The notes: generated from the sequence alone by a model not told the origin. A stretch of 64,000 bases of DNA from Gracilibacillus orientalis (GCF_900114645.1 NZ_FOTR01000013.1:36248-100247), one strand, 5' to 3'. Numbered from the stretch's first letter, positions 39,788-50,120 are shown. A program made the numbers and translations.

Positions 39788-40225
39788 TTACTTTTCTAGA
39801 TACTTGCGAATGGAAACGTCATCCATCAGCATTAAGTCTTTTTTATCTTCAAGTTGTTTATATTGCTGTTCTTTTTTGTTGATGATTTTTTCTATTTTTT
39901 TCACTTCTATATAATGCTCGGTTACATACTCTTGCACTTGGTCCATATACTTTCTTGCTCGATCTGCTTTTTTTTGCACATTTACTATAGTAGGCATAAG
40001 AAAATCTAAATATTGATGATATGATTTTATGGTTTCGATTTGAGACTTGTCTGACAATGACTGCTTATAGCTTTCTTCAATCTTCTCTTTCTTTTTCAGT
40101 AAATCATATAAGTGACTTGCATGCTTTTCGAACTCTGCGGTTGCTTCTTGAAATTTAAGTTGAGCGTCTTTTTTTTCATTCTCTCTTACCTGTCTGATTT
40201 TTTCATACCCCTGTAACTGATTCAT
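39788..40225 (-). CDS. fliJ: Flagellar export chaperone FliJ
   Basis: 145 residues, almost entirely coiled coil, starting MNQLQGYEKIRQVRENEKKD. It acts as the stalk subunit of the export ATPase, coupling FliI to FlhA. The start overlaps the fliI stop by one base. Confidence 0.92.
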   Translation of the reverse strand: MNQLQGYEKIRQVRENEKKDAQLKFQEATAEFEKHASHLYDLLKKKEKIEESYKQSLSDKSQIETIKSYHQYLDFLMPTIVNVQKKADRARKYMDQVQEYVTEHYIEVKKIEKIINKKEQQYKQLEDKKDLMLMDDVSIRKYLEK

Positions 40226-41541
40226 CAGGAACTACTCCTTTTCGCCAGTTCTTCTAATTGCTGCAGGGTTGTTTTCTCATCTGCATTTTCATCTATATCT
40301 TGCTTTAAGACATTTAAAATTCCCGGTTGAAGTTGAATGGCCTGGTCAACGGATTTATTAGATCCTCTTTTATATGCCCCTATTTGAATTAATTCTTCGT
40401 TATCGGTATAAGTAGCTAGAATAGAACGAATTTTCATTGCTAATTCAAGTTTCTCTTTTGATACAATTTCAGGCATTACTCTGCTTACAGACTGCAAAAC
40501 ATTAATCGCTGGGAACTGTCCTTTTTCTGCTAATTTACGATCCAAAATATAGTGGCCATCCAATATACCTCTTGTTGTATCAGCTATCGGTTCATTAAAG
40601 TCATCACCATCAACAAGAACGGTATAAAAGGCTGTGATTGAACCAGTTTTACTTGTACCTGTACGTTCTAGTAGAGATGGCAGCATCGCAAAAACTGATG
40701 GTGTATATCCTTTTGTTGTTGGTGGTTCGCCAATGGCAAGTCCTATTTCTCGTTGCGCCATAGCAACTCTTGTAACAGAATCCATCATCAAATTCACATC
40801 ACATCCCAAATCCCTGAAATATTCGCTGATGGCAGTTGCGGTATAAGCCCCTTTAATTCGCATTAAAGCTGACTGATCAGAGGTGGCGACCACTACTATT
40901 GATTTCTTTAAACCTTCCGGCCCTAACTCGCGTTCAATAAATTCTTTTACTTCCCGTCCACGCTCCCCAATCAAAGCAATTACGTTTATATCGGCATTGC
41001 TATTACGAGCTATCATGCCTAACAGGGTACTTTTACCCACACCACTTCCTGCAAAAAGTCCAATTCTTTGACCTTTTCCAACCGTCAATAAGCTATCGAT
41101 TGCCTTTACTCCTATTTGAATAGGTTCTTTAATTCTAGGTCGTTCTAGCGGATTAGGAGGTGCTTGTTCTGTTGGGTATTCTTTTAAACCTTTAGGTAAA
41201 TGAGAGCCGTCCAATAAATTCCCAGTTGAATCGATAACTTTTCCTATTAATGCTCTTCCTATTTTTATTTGCAAGGCATTTTTGCTTGCTTCTACTAGAC
41301 AACCTGAAGCAATATTGTGTAGCGTCGAATAAGGCATTAACAGGACTTTCTTATCATAAAAACCTATTACTTCGGCCATTATTTTTTCGTTCTTTTTTTT
41401 CGTATGAATATAGCACACTTCACCGATTCGAGCTTCCGGTCCTCTTGCTTCAATTAATAACCCAATCACACGATCTACTTTTCCATAGCGTTTATAGGCA
41501 TCTAGATCCTGAATTTCATTGATAATCATTTGTGTTTTCAC
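40225..41541 (-). CDS. fliI: Flagellar export ATPase FliI
   Basis: 438 residues. Walker A GSGVGKS near 165-171, Walker B LMMDSVTRVA region near 255, and the F1-beta-like core are intact. It forms the hexameric ATPase of the flagellar export apparatus with FliH and FliJ. It overlaps fliH by 26 bp. Confidence 0.98.
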   Translation of the reverse strand: MKTQMIINEIQDLDAYKRYGKVDRVIGLLIEARGPEARIGEVCYIHTKKKNEKIMAEVIGFYDKKVLLMPYSTLHNIASGCLVEASKNALQIKIGRALIGKVIDSTGNLLDGSHLPKGLKEYPTEQAPPNPLERPRIKEPIQIGVKAIDSLLTVGKGQRIGLFAGSGVGKSTLLGMIARNSNADINVIALIGERGREVKEFIERELGPEGLKKSIVVVATSDQSALMRIKGAYTATAISEYFRDLGCDVNLMMDSVTRVAMAQREIGLAIGEPPTTKGYTPSVFAMLPSLLERTGTSKTGSITAFYTVLVDGDDFNEPIADTTRGILDGHYILDRKLAEKGQFPAINVLQSVSRVMPEIVSKEKLELAMKIRSILATYTDNEELIQIGAYKRGSNKSVDQAIQLQPGILNVLKQDIDENADEKTTLQQLEELAKRSSS

Positions 41542-42292
41542 GTGTGATCTCCTCCACTACATGAAAAAGTCTAGTTCTAATCTCTTCTAATTGGCTGTCA
41601 ACAGAAGCATCTATTCTGCCAAAGGGGGTTTCTAACATTACTTGTTCTCCTTGTAAGTCCCTCGATGGGTATATCGTAAATTGTATTTCATCATGGATGA
41701 TTGAGCTTAACTCATCCTTATTTTCTATAAGCATAGGATAATAGTTGCTTGAAACAAATAACTTAATGCTTGATTGGTCTTTCACCTGTTCTAACAAGGA
41801 TTTAGCAATGCCAATAAATTTCGTATTATCTTTTTCAATTGATTGTTTCAAGACTTTTTCAGCTACCGCCATTGCAATATGTAAAACTGTTTCATCACTT
41901 TCTGCAATAATTTTGTGATATTCCTGTTTGGCAGTATCCACTACTTCTGTAGCTTCTTCCATTAACTTCTGATATTGTTGAATACTGTCTTTTTTTCCTT
42001 GCTCAAAACCTTGTTGATATCCTTCTTGTTGAGCTTGTTCTACATAGTGTGCCCTTTCTTGCTCCCATGCTTGTCTCAATTGCTTTATTTCTGAATTTGT
42101 ATCTTCTTTCAGTTGTTCTGTTTTGTTCCATGTTTCATTGTATTGCTGCTCTGCGTCCTCTATTTGCTGGTAGATATTATATAACATCTCTTTTTCGTCT
42201 TTATCAGAGGAAGTTTGCTTTGTTTTCGGTATCTCTATTTTTCGTAATTGGATTTGCCTAGTCGGAAAGGAGCTATTAGACAATAATATCAT
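41516..42292 (-). CDS. fliH: Flagellar assembly protein FliH
   Basis: About 258 residues. Charged coiled-coil N-terminal half with Gln/Glu-rich GxxxG-like repeats (YQQGFEQGKKD), and a C-terminal domain like the V/F-ATPase peripheral stalk. The exact start is uncertain: ATG at 42292 lies only 2 nt after GGAGGGG, GTG at 42301 has no site, and a TTG further in would have ideal spacing. FliH regulates FliI. It overlaps fliG. Confidence 0.9.
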   Translation of the reverse strand: MILLSNSSFPTRQIQLRKIEIPKTKQTSSDKDEKEMLYNIYQQIEDAEQQYNETWNKTEQLKEDTNSEIKQLRQAWEQERAHYVEQAQQEGYQQGFEQGKKDSIQQYQKLMEEATEVVDTAKQEYHKIIAESDETVLHIAMAVAEKVLKQSIEKDNTKFIGIAKSLLEQVKDQSSIKLFVSSNYYPMLIENKDELSSIIHDEIQFTIYPSRDLQGEQVMLETPFGRIDASVDSQLEEIRTRLFHVVEEITRENTNDYQ

Positions 42293-43286
42293 CCCCTCCA
42301 CCTCTAGCTATGACAATTTCTCCCACTTCTTCTAATCGTCTTATCACAGATACTATACGTGATTGTGCTTCTTCTACATCACGTAATCGAACAGGGCCCA
42401 TAAATTCCATTTCTTCTTTAAAAGTTTCTGCCATCCTAGCAGACATATTATTAAAGACAATTTCTTTCACTTCATCACTTGCCACTTTTAATGCTAAGCG
42501 CAGGTCATCATTTTCAACCTCACGAATTACGCGCTGGATTGCACGATTATCAAGGGTGACAATATCTTCAAATACGAACATTCTTTTCTTGATCTCTTCT
42601 GCTAATTCAGGATCATCAATTTCTAGCGTATCTAAAATAGTTCGTTCGGTACTTCTATCCACCCCATTCAAAACTTCTACAACTGCCTGAATACCTCCAG
42701 TTTGTGTATAATCTTGTGAAACAGTAGTAGAAAGTTTTCGTTCGAGAATCTGTTCTACCTCAGAAATGATTTCAGGTGAAGTAGAGTCCATAACTGCAAT
42801 CCTTTTTGCAATATCGGCTTGCATTTCTTGTGGTAACTCTGACAAAATCTGAGCTGATTGTTCAGAATCTAGATAGGATAAAACAAGTGCAATTGTCTGT
42901 GGGTGTTCATTTTGAATAAAATTTATAATTTGATTTGGCTCAGCCTTCCGTGCAAAGTCAAAAGGTTTTACTTGCAAGGAGGATGTTAGTCTATTTAGGA
43001 GATCGCCTGCTTTTTCCTCACCTAATGCTTTTTCAAGAACGGTTTTTGCGTAATTGATCCCACCTTGTGAAATATAATCCTGAGCCATCGCTATTTCATG
43101 GAATTGCTCCAAAATCTCATCCTTTTGAGTTCCATCTACTTTTGTTACGGATGAGATTTCTAGTGTTAGTTTTTCAATCTCTTCTGGTGTTAAATGCTTA
43201 TACACTTGGGCAGAAACATCCGGACCGAGAGAGATTAATAAAATAGCAGCTTTTTGTTTTCCGGTTATTTGTTGTCTTCTTGCCAT
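42276..43286 (-). CDS. fliG: Flagellar motor switch protein FliG
   Basis: 336 residues with N, middle and C-terminal FliG domains. The EHPQTIALVLSYLDSEQSA motif is near 128-147, and the charged torque helix near the C-terminus (LALKVASDEVKEIVFNNMS) is present. It links the MS ring to the C ring and contacts MotA. It lies 18 bp after fliF. Confidence 0.98.
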   Translation of the reverse strand: MARRQQITGKQKAAILLISLGPDVSAQVYKHLTPEEIEKLTLEISSVTKVDGTQKDEILEQFHEIAMAQDYISQGGINYAKTVLEKALGEEKAGDLLNRLTSSLQVKPFDFARKAEPNQIINFIQNEHPQTIALVLSYLDSEQSAQILSELPQEMQADIAKRIAVMDSTSPEIISEVEQILERKLSTTVSQDYTQTGGIQAVVEVLNGVDRSTERTILDTLEIDDPELAEEIKKRMFVFEDIVTLDNRAIQRVIREVENDDLRLALKVASDEVKEIVFNNMSARMAETFKEEMEFMGPVRLRDVEEAQSRIVSVIRRLEEVGEIVIARGGGDDIIV

Positions 43287-43304
43287 GATAATTATTAACC
43301 TCCT

Positions 43305-44906
43305 TTAATCCTCTGTAATCCAGCTTCTTAATAATTTCGCAAATTCTTCTGGTTTCTCCTGAGCGTATTTCTCCAATTGCTTTCGTCTCATGGATGAATC
43401 TGAATCATCTGCATGCGTAATTGGCGGAACTTCTTGTTCTTGTATTTCTGAAGTTTCCACCTCTTTAACAACTTCTTCTGTTTCTGAACGTTTGCTTCGT
43501 CTAATCATCCATAACAAAACAATAATTGCTAATAGTAACAGACTGCCTACTATGTATACCCATGCTGGAATAGCTGGACTAACCGTTGGGTTTGCTAGTG
43601 TATCCGTTCCTTCGAATGGTTGGAATACGATGGATACTTTTTCCTCCGGTGTTATTTCACCATATGATTTGTCGATAGAAGTAGAAATAATAGAGTCTAG
43701 AATCGAAGCAACACTTTCTTCAACCGCCAATTGTTCCTGCGCAGTTAGTTGTTCAATTTCTCCATCTTCTATAACTCTCGTATTATCAATTGCTACTTGT
43801 ATACCTAAATCTCTAATTTTATATGGACTTTCCACAATATCTCTTTGAATTCGATTAAATTCATTATTAACGGATTCTTTAACGAGCTCGTAATCACCTA
43901 CATTTCCTTCCACACCTGCTGGATAGTTAGCAACCTCTCCTTCTTCAACTCCGACGGCGCCATCTTCCGGTTGCTCACCTGTAAATGATTCAGTTATCGT
44001 TTCAATACTGACTGGTAACGTGTCATTATCTTCATCAACCGGTTCTACCAATTCTTCCACTCGTTGTTCTTGGGTAAAATCGATATCAGCAGTTGCTGAA
44101 ATAGCTACTTTATTCATTCCTATCATGGAACCTAACATTTTTTGTACATTTCTCTCGATATCTTTTTCAATATCACCTTTAATTTGTTGTTGAGAAGTAT
44201 ATGCATCAGCACTTCCAGAAGCATTTTGGTTATCTAAGTCAAAATACTCAAAATTTTGGTTCATAATGACGATATCATCAGCAGAAAGGTTAGGAATTGA
44301 TTTCGAAACAAGGTGGTACAAAGCATTCACGTTATTTGGTTCAAATTGATATCCTGGTGCAGTTTGAATGACTATAGATGCTGTGGAAGGTTGTTGTTTG
44401 TCACTAATAAATACCGGTTCCTCTGGTATATTAAGATTTACTTCAGCACCTTTGATCCCATCTATTTGCGTTATTAAAGTTGCTAACTCGGTTTGCATGG
44501 CATCCAGTTTCATTACTTCAAATTCATTGTCCGTTACTCCCCAGGAACTGTTCTCTGCAAAAAAAGAATAGTCAATACTACCGCTATCTGGTATTCCTTG
44601 TGCAGCAAGATCTACTAATAGTGAATCAGCCCTTGCTTCTGGTACTTTGACACCCGTTCCGGTATCCGTAATTTCATATGTTACGCCACGGGCATCTAAT
44701 TCCTCGGTAATTTGACCTACTTCTTGTATGGACAATTCATTATACAGTGCTACCATATCACTTTTTGCAGATGTCATTACTACCAAGAGGATGATGACAG
44801 CTAATAATGCTCCCACTCCACCGAATAGTAACCCTTTTTGCTTTTTCGACATCGATGTATAATAGCTCGTTACTCTATCCTTGTATAGTTTTAAGTTCTC
44901 GTTCAT
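43305..44906 (-). CDS. fliF: Flagellar MS-ring protein FliF
   Basis: 533 residues from the ATG at 44904-44906 (MNENLKLYKDR), preceded by GGGGG; the longer frame to 44927 runs through this site. Membrane helices at about 22-44 and 449-472 flank the ring-building YscJ/FliF domains; an acidic spacer lies near 290-340. The cytoplasmic C-terminus ends in the FliG-binding segment. It is the base on which the motor is built. Confidence 0.97.
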   Translation of the reverse strand: MNENLKLYKDRVTSYYTSMSKKQKGLLFGGVGALLAVIILLVVMTSAKSDMVALYNELSIQEVGQITEELDARGVTYEITDTGTGVKVPEARADSLLVDLAAQGIPDSGSIDYSFFAENSSWGVTDNEFEVMKLDAMQTELATLITQIDGIKGAEVNLNIPEEPVFISDKQQPSTASIVIQTAPGYQFEPNNVNALYHLVSKSIPNLSADDIVIMNQNFEYFDLDNQNASGSADAYTSQQQIKGDIEKDIERNVQKMLGSMIGMNKVAISATADIDFTQEQRVEELVEPVDEDNDTLPVSIETITESFTGEQPEDGAVGVEEGEVANYPAGVEGNVGDYELVKESVNNEFNRIQRDIVESPYKIRDLGIQVAIDNTRVIEDGEIEQLTAQEQLAVEESVASILDSIISTSIDKSYGEITPEEKVSIVFQPFEGTDTLANPTVSPAIPAWVYIVGSLLLLAIIVLLWMIRRSKRSETEEVVKEVETSEIQEQEVPPITHADDSDSSMRRKQLEKYAQEKPEEFAKLLRSWITED

Positions 44907-44951
44907 TTTGTGCCCCCAAAAAATCATTACTTGCTTACAACTATCAATGTA

Positions 44952-45251
44952 TTAAACTTGTAATCTCATTACTTCGTTGTATGCATCTACCATTTTTTTC
45001 TGAACTTCTACACCAGTTTGTAGCATAATACTAGCTTTTTGTGCTGTAATCATGACATCATGTAAGTTATCAATTTCACCTTTGGCAAGTGCTTCTGTTT
45101 TTTGATCTGACTCGTGTTGTGCTTTATTAATACTTTCAATAGCTTGTTTAAAGCTATCAGCAAATTGTTGTTGAGAGTCTCCTACTGTCTGCTTGTTATT
45201 TTCGGTTTGAATCGCATTTGGCTGAATGTTTTCTAACGAATAAATATTCAT
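44952..45251 (-). CDS. fliE: Flagellar hook-basal body complex protein FliE
   Basis: 99 residues with the conserved C-terminal segment LHDVMITAQKASIMLQTGVE followed by VRNK-like helix. It joins the MS ring to the rod. It lies between flgC and fliF. Confidence 0.95.
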   Translation of the reverse strand: MNIYSLENIQPNAIQTENNKQTVGDSQQQFADSFKQAIESINKAQHESDQKTEALAKGEIDNLHDVMITAQKASIMLQTGVEVQKKMVDAYNEVMRLQV

Positions 45252-45276
45252 TGAGTATTCACTCCTTTATTACGTT

Positions 45277-45735
45277 TTATTTACCAATTTCCAAGGCTTT
45301 CATCAACATTGTTTTCGAAGCATTTAAAGAAGTTATATTCGCTTCATAAGACCTTGTCGCACTCATCATGTCAACCGTTTCTTTTAACGGATCTACATTA
45401 GGCATTTCTACATAACCATCGTCATTCGCATCTGGATGATTAGGGTTATACACAAGCTTGAACGGTTCTTCATCGTCGACAATTTGAGATACTTTTACTC
45501 CATTTCCAGCGCTTTCGCCTTTTTGAGTAGCTCGATTAAGAATTGATGAAAAACTTTGATCTTTAGGACTGAACACTGTCATTTTTCTCTGATATGGTTC
45601 ATATTCTCCGTCTGCATTTACTGTCGCTCTTGTTGTTTCTGCATTCGCAATATTAGAAGAGATCGTATCCATTCTCAGACGTTGAGCGGTCAGACCACTT
45701 CCGCTAGTATTGATCGCATTAAATATTGACATCAT
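45277..45735 (-). CDS. flgC: Flagellar basal-body rod protein FlgC
   Basis: 152 residues. N-terminal rod signature (FNAINTSGSGLTAQRLRMD, then SSNIANAET) and C-terminal MMSATRSYEANITSLNASK are intact. It is a proximal rod subunit. Two adjacent ATGs (45735 and 45732) could serve; the first is 6 nt from GGAGG and overlaps the flgB stop. Confidence 0.97.
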   Translation of the reverse strand: MMSIFNAINTSGSGLTAQRLRMDTISSNIANAETTRATVNADGEYEPYQRKMTVFSPKDQSFSSILNRATQKGESAGNGVKVSQIVDDEEPFKLVYNPNHPDANDDGYVEMPNVDPLKETVDMMSATRSYEANITSLNASKTMLMKALEIGK

Positions 45736-46127
45736 TAACTACCTCCCCTAATAACACTTTGTAAGCTACTAAACTTACCATTCATTCGATCTACCAAACC
45801 TTGATAGTAAATTTGATTCTTGGCTAATTCCGTCATTTCTTTATCGATATCTACGTTGTTTCCGTTGTGGTTGTACATGGTACCACGGTCTGATGATATT
45901 TTTATATTCGATTTATCAGATGAAAAAGGAAGATGTTGTGCATTCGTTCTTGTTGCCTGAAATTGATTTGATAATTCATTTTTCAATACATCATTAAATT
46001 GAACTTGTTTCGCTTTGTAATTAGCTGTATCCGCATTTGATATATTATGTGCTATTGTTTTATTTTTTACAGAAGCATATTGCAGTGAATTTTCCAGGGT
46101 CTGGATAGTACCACCAAATAATGACAT
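45735..46127 (-). CDS. flgB: Flagellar basal-body rod protein FlgB
   Basis: 130 residues from the ATG at 46125-46127 (MSLFGGTIQ), with GAGGG at 8 nt; an upstream GTG at 46142 lies inside this ribosome site. The rod motif TIAHNISNADTANYKAKQV is present. It is the first gene of the fla/che operon, ~60 bp downstream of a sigma-A-like promoter. Confidence 0.95.
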   Translation of the reverse strand: MSLFGGTIQTLENSLQYASVKNKTIAHNISNADTANYKAKQVQFNDVLKNELSNQFQATRTNAQHLPFSSDKSNIKISSDRGTMYNHNGNNVDIDKEMTELAKNQIYYQGLVDRMNGKFSSLQSVIRGGS

Positions 46128-46185
46128 AAAAAAATCCCTCACTTTTTTTATTTAAACCGTCACAAAAATCTTTTGTCTATCGAAT

Positions 46186-46214
46186 ATTGTAATTTAAATA
46201 ATCTATGTTGTCTA
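46186..46214 (-). promoter_or_regulatory. Candidate sigma-A promoter of the fla/che operon
   Basis: On the minus strand TAGACA (46209-46214), 17-bp spacer, TACAAT (46186-46191), ~60 bp before the flgB ATG and downstream of the codY terminator. Each hexamer differs from consensus at one position. Confidence 0.6.
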
Positions 46215-46276
46215 TGACTTATCGTCATATTCTGACTAAAGTAGTGTAATTTTTTTGTAAAACAGGGACTTTAGTC
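46213..46276. promoter_or_regulatory. Two dyads upstream of the fla/che promoter
   Basis: TATGAC-TTATC-GTCATA (46213-46229) overlaps the edge of the -35. A second inverted repeat, GACTAAAGT (46234-46242) / ACTTTAGTC (46268-46276), lies directly upstream. These are candidate regulator-binding sites; the regulator is unknown. Confidence 0.4.
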
Positions 46277-46361
46277 TTGTTTTTATTGGTTAATTTGTTG
46301 TTTTGTGTCGTATTAATTCTTAAGGCTTGATTCATAATTCGCTAAAAATGGTGTTGAACAT

Positions 46362-46399
46362 AAAAAAAGATCTCCTCATTTTCAGAGGAGATCTTTTTT
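46362..46399 (-). terminator. Intrinsic terminator of codY
   Basis: 15-bp stem, AAAAAAGATCTCCTC (46363-46377) / GAGGAGATCTTTTTT (46385-46399), with a 7-nt loop and a T tail on the minus strand. It overlaps the codY stop codon and separates codY from flgB. Confidence 0.85.
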
Positions 46400-47174
46400 A
46401 GATATGATGGTGTTTTAATTCATTTAAAAATTTATCATTTAATACTTTGATATATGTTCCCTTCATTCCTAATGATCGGGATTCAATGACACCTGCACTT
46501 TCTAGTTTTCTTAGTGCATTTACAATGACGGAACGAGTAATTCCAACACGATCAGCTATTTTACTTGCTACAAGTAATCCTTCATTACCATCCAATTCTT
46601 CAAAAATATGTTCAATTGCTTCTAGTTCACTGTATGATAATGAGCTTATTGCCATCTGTACTACTGCTTTACTACGAGCTTCTTCTTCTATTTCTTCTGT
46701 TTTTTCATGCAAAATTTCCATTCCTACTACGGTTGCACCATACTCTGCCAACACTAGATCACCGTCATCAAAACTATTTGATAAACGACTTAATATAAGC
46801 GTCCCCAGCCGTTGACCACCACCAATGATTGGTACAATTGTTGTTAAACCTTGCTTAAACAAATCATAATTTTCTACTGGGAAAGCCGTGTATTCACTAT
46901 CGATACCTATGTTAGTTGTTGTAGTCGAAATATTAAATAAATTGTCTGTATATGTTTCAGGAAATTGCCTTTCTTCCAACATTTTTTTCATTCGCTCATT
47001 TTCAATCTGTTTGTTAATAGCAAAGCCTAATAATTTTCCTTTACGACTGACAATAAATATATTTGCTTCTATAACATCTCTTAACGTTTTCGACATATCT
47101 GTAAAATCCACCGATTTACCTTTGGTTTTTTGGAGCATTGCATTAATTTCTCGTGTCTTTTCTAATAATTGCAT
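46398..47174 (-). CDS. codY: Global nutritional repressor CodY
   Basis: 258 residues. N-terminal GAF domain binding branched-chain amino acids, GTP-responsive linker, and C-terminal winged helix with [19 protein letters not shown] near 208-226. CodY represses many stationary-phase genes and in B. subtilis also acts at the fla/che promoter, which lies next to it here. It is the last gene of the xerC-hslV-hslU-codY operon. Confidence 0.98.
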   Translation of the reverse strand: MQLLEKTREINAMLQKTKGKSVDFTDMSKTLRDVIEANIFIVSRKGKLLGFAINKQIENERMKKMLEERQFPETYTDNLFNISTTTTNIGIDSEYTAFPVENYDLFKQGLTTIVPIIGGGQRLGTLILSRLSNSFDDGDLVLAEYGATVVGMEILHEKTEEIEEEARSKAVVQMAISSLSYSELEAIEHIFEELDGNEGLLVASKIADRVGITRSVIVNALRKLESAGVIESRSLGMKGTYIKVLNDKFLNELKHHHI

Positions 47175-47192
47175 ATTTTTTCACCATCCATA

Positions 47193-48593
47193 TTATAAAA
47201 TAAATTGACTTAAATCTTTATTCGTTGCTATTGATTTTAACTTATCATTTACATAGTTTTCTGTTATTTCAATATTTCCAATTCCAATATCAGATGCCTC
47301 ATACGATAGTTCTTCCAATAATTTTTCTAAAACAGTGTGTAATCTTCTTGCTCCAATATTATCTGTGTCCTGATTTACTTCATAAGCAATTTCTGCTAAG
47401 CGGTTAATCGCTTCGTCAGTATATGAAATAGTAATTCCTTCTGTTTCTAACAATGCTTTATATTGCTTTAATAATGCATTAGAAGGCTCTGAAAGAATTC
47501 GTTTAAAATCTGCCACCGTTAATTTTTCAAATTCTACACGGATCGGAAAGCGTCCTTGCAATTCAGGAATGAGATCTGAAGGTTTCGCCTTATGAAAAGC
47601 TCCAGCTGCAATAAATAACATGTGGTCTGTCTTAACAGGACCGTATTTCGTAACAATTGAAGACCCTTCTACAATCGGTAAAATATCACGCTGTACGCCT
47701 TCCCGTGATACATTAGCAGACTGTTCTTGTTTTACAGCGACCTTATCCATTTCATCAATAAAAATAATCCCTGTTTGTTCCGCTTTTTCAATCGCTTGTT
47801 GTGTGACTTCATCCATGTCAATCAGTTTTTGTGCCTCTTGAAGGGTTAACACTTTTCTTGCTTCTTTTACAGTTAAGTTTCGTTTCTTTTTCTTTTTTGG
47901 AAACAGCTGTCCTAATGCATCTTGCATATTCATTCCCATTTGTTCCATTCCAGAACCTTGTAACATGTCAAACATATTCGATGCTTGTTCCTCTACTTCA
48001 ATAGTTACGGTACTATCTTCTAGTTCACCAAGATCTAATAATTTTTTAGTTTGTTGTCTTTGTTGTTTAATATCTTCTTTTTCTTGTGTATCATTCGTAT
48101 CTTCTGTGTTGTTTTGCTGTTGATTCGGGTTCATGAAAATATCGAATGGATTTTTTGACGTAGTCGTTTTCTTTTTAGACGGTACCAGAATTTCCACTAG
48201 TCGCTTATTTGCTAGTTGTTCTGCTTTTTCTTGTACATCTTCCATCGCTTTTTCTTTAACCATTCGTACAGCTGTTTCCACCAGGTCACGAACCATTGAT
48301 TCCACATCACGCCCAACATAGCCTACTTCTGTATACTTGGTAGCTTCAATCTTTATAAAAGGAGCACCAACTAATTTCGCTAACCGTCTGGCTACTTCTG
48401 TCTTACCAACACCTGTTGGCCCTATCATTAATATATTTTTAGGAACGATCTCATTTCTTAGTTCCACAGGCAACTGCATTCTTCGGTAACGATTTCTTAA
48501 AGCAACTGCCACAGCTTTTTTGGCATCCTGTTGTCCAATTATATACTCATTTAATCTTTCAACAATTTGTTTTGGCGTTAAATTGATAGACAC
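47193..48593 (-). CDS. hslU: ATP-dependent protease ATPase subunit HslU (ClpY)
   Basis: 466 residues from the GTG at 48591-48593, which lies 9 nt after AAAGG; an ATG at 48602 sits directly on that site. Walker A GPTGVGKT at about 58-65, the I domain (~110-240) with an Asn/Gln/Glu-rich insert, Walker [10 protein letters not shown], and the C-terminal sensor-2 region ending in LSQFIL, which docks into HslV. It unfolds substrates for HslV. Confidence 0.96.
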   Translation of the reverse strand: MSINLTPKQIVERLNEYIIGQQDAKKAVAVALRNRYRRMQLPVELRNEIVPKNILMIGPTGVGKTEVARRLAKLVGAPFIKIEATKYTEVGYVGRDVESMVRDLVETAVRMVKEKAMEDVQEKAEQLANKRLVEILVPSKKKTTTSKNPFDIFMNPNQQQNNTEDTNDTQEKEDIKQQRQQTKKLLDLGELEDSTVTIEVEEQASNMFDMLQGSGMEQMGMNMQDALGQLFPKKKKKRNLTVKEARKVLTLQEAQKLIDMDEVTQQAIEKAEQTGIIFIDEMDKVAVKQEQSANVSREGVQRDILPIVEGSSIVTKYGPVKTDHMLFIAAGAFHKAKPSDLIPELQGRFPIRVEFEKLTVADFKRILSEPSNALLKQYKALLETEGITISYTDEAINRLAEIAYEVNQDTDNIGARRLHTVLEKLLEELSYEASDIGIGNIEITENYVNDKLKSIATNKDLSQFIL

Positions 48594-48608
48594 GACACCC
48601 ATCCTTTC

Positions 48609-49151
48609 TTATTCTAATTCTTCTAAAACAAGCTGGTTATTTGTGAAAATACATATTTCTCCTGCAATTTCCAGAGATGCTTTTGCAATTTCTTTTGCTT
48701 CCATATCTGAAGCATGTTTTTTTAATGCTCTACCTGCACTTAAGGCATAATGACCACCTGAACCGATTGCAAGAATGTCATCATCAGGTTCTATCACTTC
48801 ACCAGTACCTGACACTAATAGTATTTCCTGTTTATTCATTACGATTAACATCGCTTCCAGTTTCCGTAAATATTTATCACTCCGCCAATCTTTTGCCAGC
48901 TCAACAGCAGCCCTTGATAGGTTTCCATCAAAAGTTTCAAGCTTTGTTTCAAAACTTTCGAAGAGAGTAAATGCATCTGCTACAGAACCTGCGAAACCTG
49001 CTAAAACTTGATTTTTATATAGTCTTCTTACTTTTTTTGCTGTATGTTTCATCACCACTTGATTTCCAAATGTCACTTGACCATCGCCACACATTGCAGA
49101 TTTTCCATTATGCTGGATGGCGAATATCGTGGTTGCATGAAATGAGTCCAT
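48609..49151 (-). CDS. hslV: ATP-dependent protease peptidase subunit HslV (ClpQ)
   Basis: 180 residues. The proteasome-beta-like core GDGQVTFGN and [16 protein letters not shown] segments are present, and the conserved [14 protein letters not shown] near 132-145. The N-terminus reads [10 protein letters not shown]: like other Bacillales it carries a short extension before the Thr that aligns with Thr1 of E. coli HslV, but residue 2 is Asp rather than the Ser of B. subtilis ClpQ. It lies 6 bp upstream of hslU codons. Confidence 0.95.
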   Translation of the reverse strand: MDSFHATTIFAIQHNGKSAMCGDGQVTFGNQVVMKHTAKKVRRLYKNQVLAGFAGSVADAFTLFESFETKLETFDGNLSRAAVELAKDWRSDKYLRKLEAMLIVMNKQEILLVSGTGEVIEPDDDILAIGSGGHYALSAGRALKKHASDMEAKEIAKASLEIAGEICIFTNNQLVLEELE

Positions 49152-49162
49152 TCTAATTCCTC

Positions 49163-50068
49163 CTATCGTTTTGCTCTCGGATGAGCTGTTTTATAAACAT
49201 GACTTAATCGATCTTTAGAAACATGTGTATATATTTGAGTGGAAGATAAATGAGAATGCCCTAATAGTTCTTGCACCGCTCTTAAATCTGCCCCGTTATC
49301 CAACAAATGTGTCGCAAAGCTATGTCGTAATTTATGCGGATGAATATGTAAAGTTATGGCTGCTTCTTCCACCAATTTATTAATGATTAACCTTACCCCT
49401 CTTGCTGTCAACGGGTTCCCTCTGGCATTGAGAAATAAAACATTATGTGGTTGACTTTTTTCAGTAATTAATAATGATCGACTTTCCTTCAAATAAAGTT
49501 GTAGTGCCTGACTAGCGTATTCACCGAAAGGAACATACCTTTCCTTGTTACCTTTTCCAGTAACTAAAATAGTTTGAAGATCGAGATCAACACTGTCTAT
49601 TGTCAGTTGAACACATTCACTAACACGAACTCCAGTACCATATAAAACTTCCAATATAGCAATATTTCGCTTACCAAGCGCAGTACTTTGATCGATCGAT
49701 TCAAAAAGTATTTTCATTTCTTCTTGATAGACAAATTCAGGGATGGGATGAGCTGTTTTTGGTAAATGTAAATGAACAAAAGGATTCTCAAACGCCATTT
49801 CTTCTCTCAATAAAAACTTATAAAATGACCTTAGCGAAGAAATGCGTCGATTAATCGACCTTCTGGATAGATTTTTATCATATAGGGTAGTTAAATAAGT
49901 TCGAATAATACTATAATTTACATCTTGTAAAGACTGAAGATTTTCAGATGTTAAAAAATTAAAAAAATCAGCAAGGTCTTTTTCATACGCTTCAATTGTC
50001 AGTTTGGATGCATTTTTTTCGATTTGCAAGTAATCTAAATAAGCGAGCCAATATTTAAAAAAATTCAT
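49163..50068 (-). CDS. xerC: Site-specific tyrosine recombinase XerC (CodV)
   Basis: 301 residues. N-terminal SAM-like core-binding domain and C-terminal catalytic domain with Arg148, Lys172, His245-x-x-Arg248, His271 and the nucleophile Tyr280. With its partner XerD-type enzyme it resolves chromosome dimers at dif. AGAGGTGAAAT precedes the ATG. It heads the operon with hslV, hslU and codY; trmFO, usually just upstream, is missing. Confidence 0.95.
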   Translation of the reverse strand: MNFFKYWLAYLDYLQIEKNASKLTIEAYEKDLADFFNFLTSENLQSLQDVNYSIIRTYLTTLYDKNLSRRSINRRISSLRSFYKFLLREEMAFENPFVHLHLPKTAHPIPEFVYQEEMKILFESIDQSTALGKRNIAILEVLYGTGVRVSECVQLTIDSVDLDLQTILVTGKGNKERYVPFGEYASQALQLYLKESRSLLITEKSQPHNVLFLNARGNPLTARGVRLIINKLVEEAAITLHIHPHKLRHSFATHLLDNGADLRAVQELLGHSHLSSTQIYTHVSKDRLSHVYKTAHPRAKR

Positions 50069-50091
50069 ATTTCACCTCTAAATGCGTTAAA

Positions 50092-50120
50092 ATATTAACA
50101 TAATAGGTTCGAGTCTGCAA
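50092..50120 (-). promoter_or_regulatory. Sigma-A promoter of xerC-hslVU-codY
   Basis: On the minus strand TTGCAG (50115-50120), 17-bp spacer, TAATAT (50092-50097) with a TG extension, ~24 bp before the xerC ATG. Confidence 0.6.

Noticed and set aside
46143..46360. CodY-binding box near the fla/che promoter
   Set aside because: The best match to AATTTTCWGAAAATT had about six mismatches, too poor to call.
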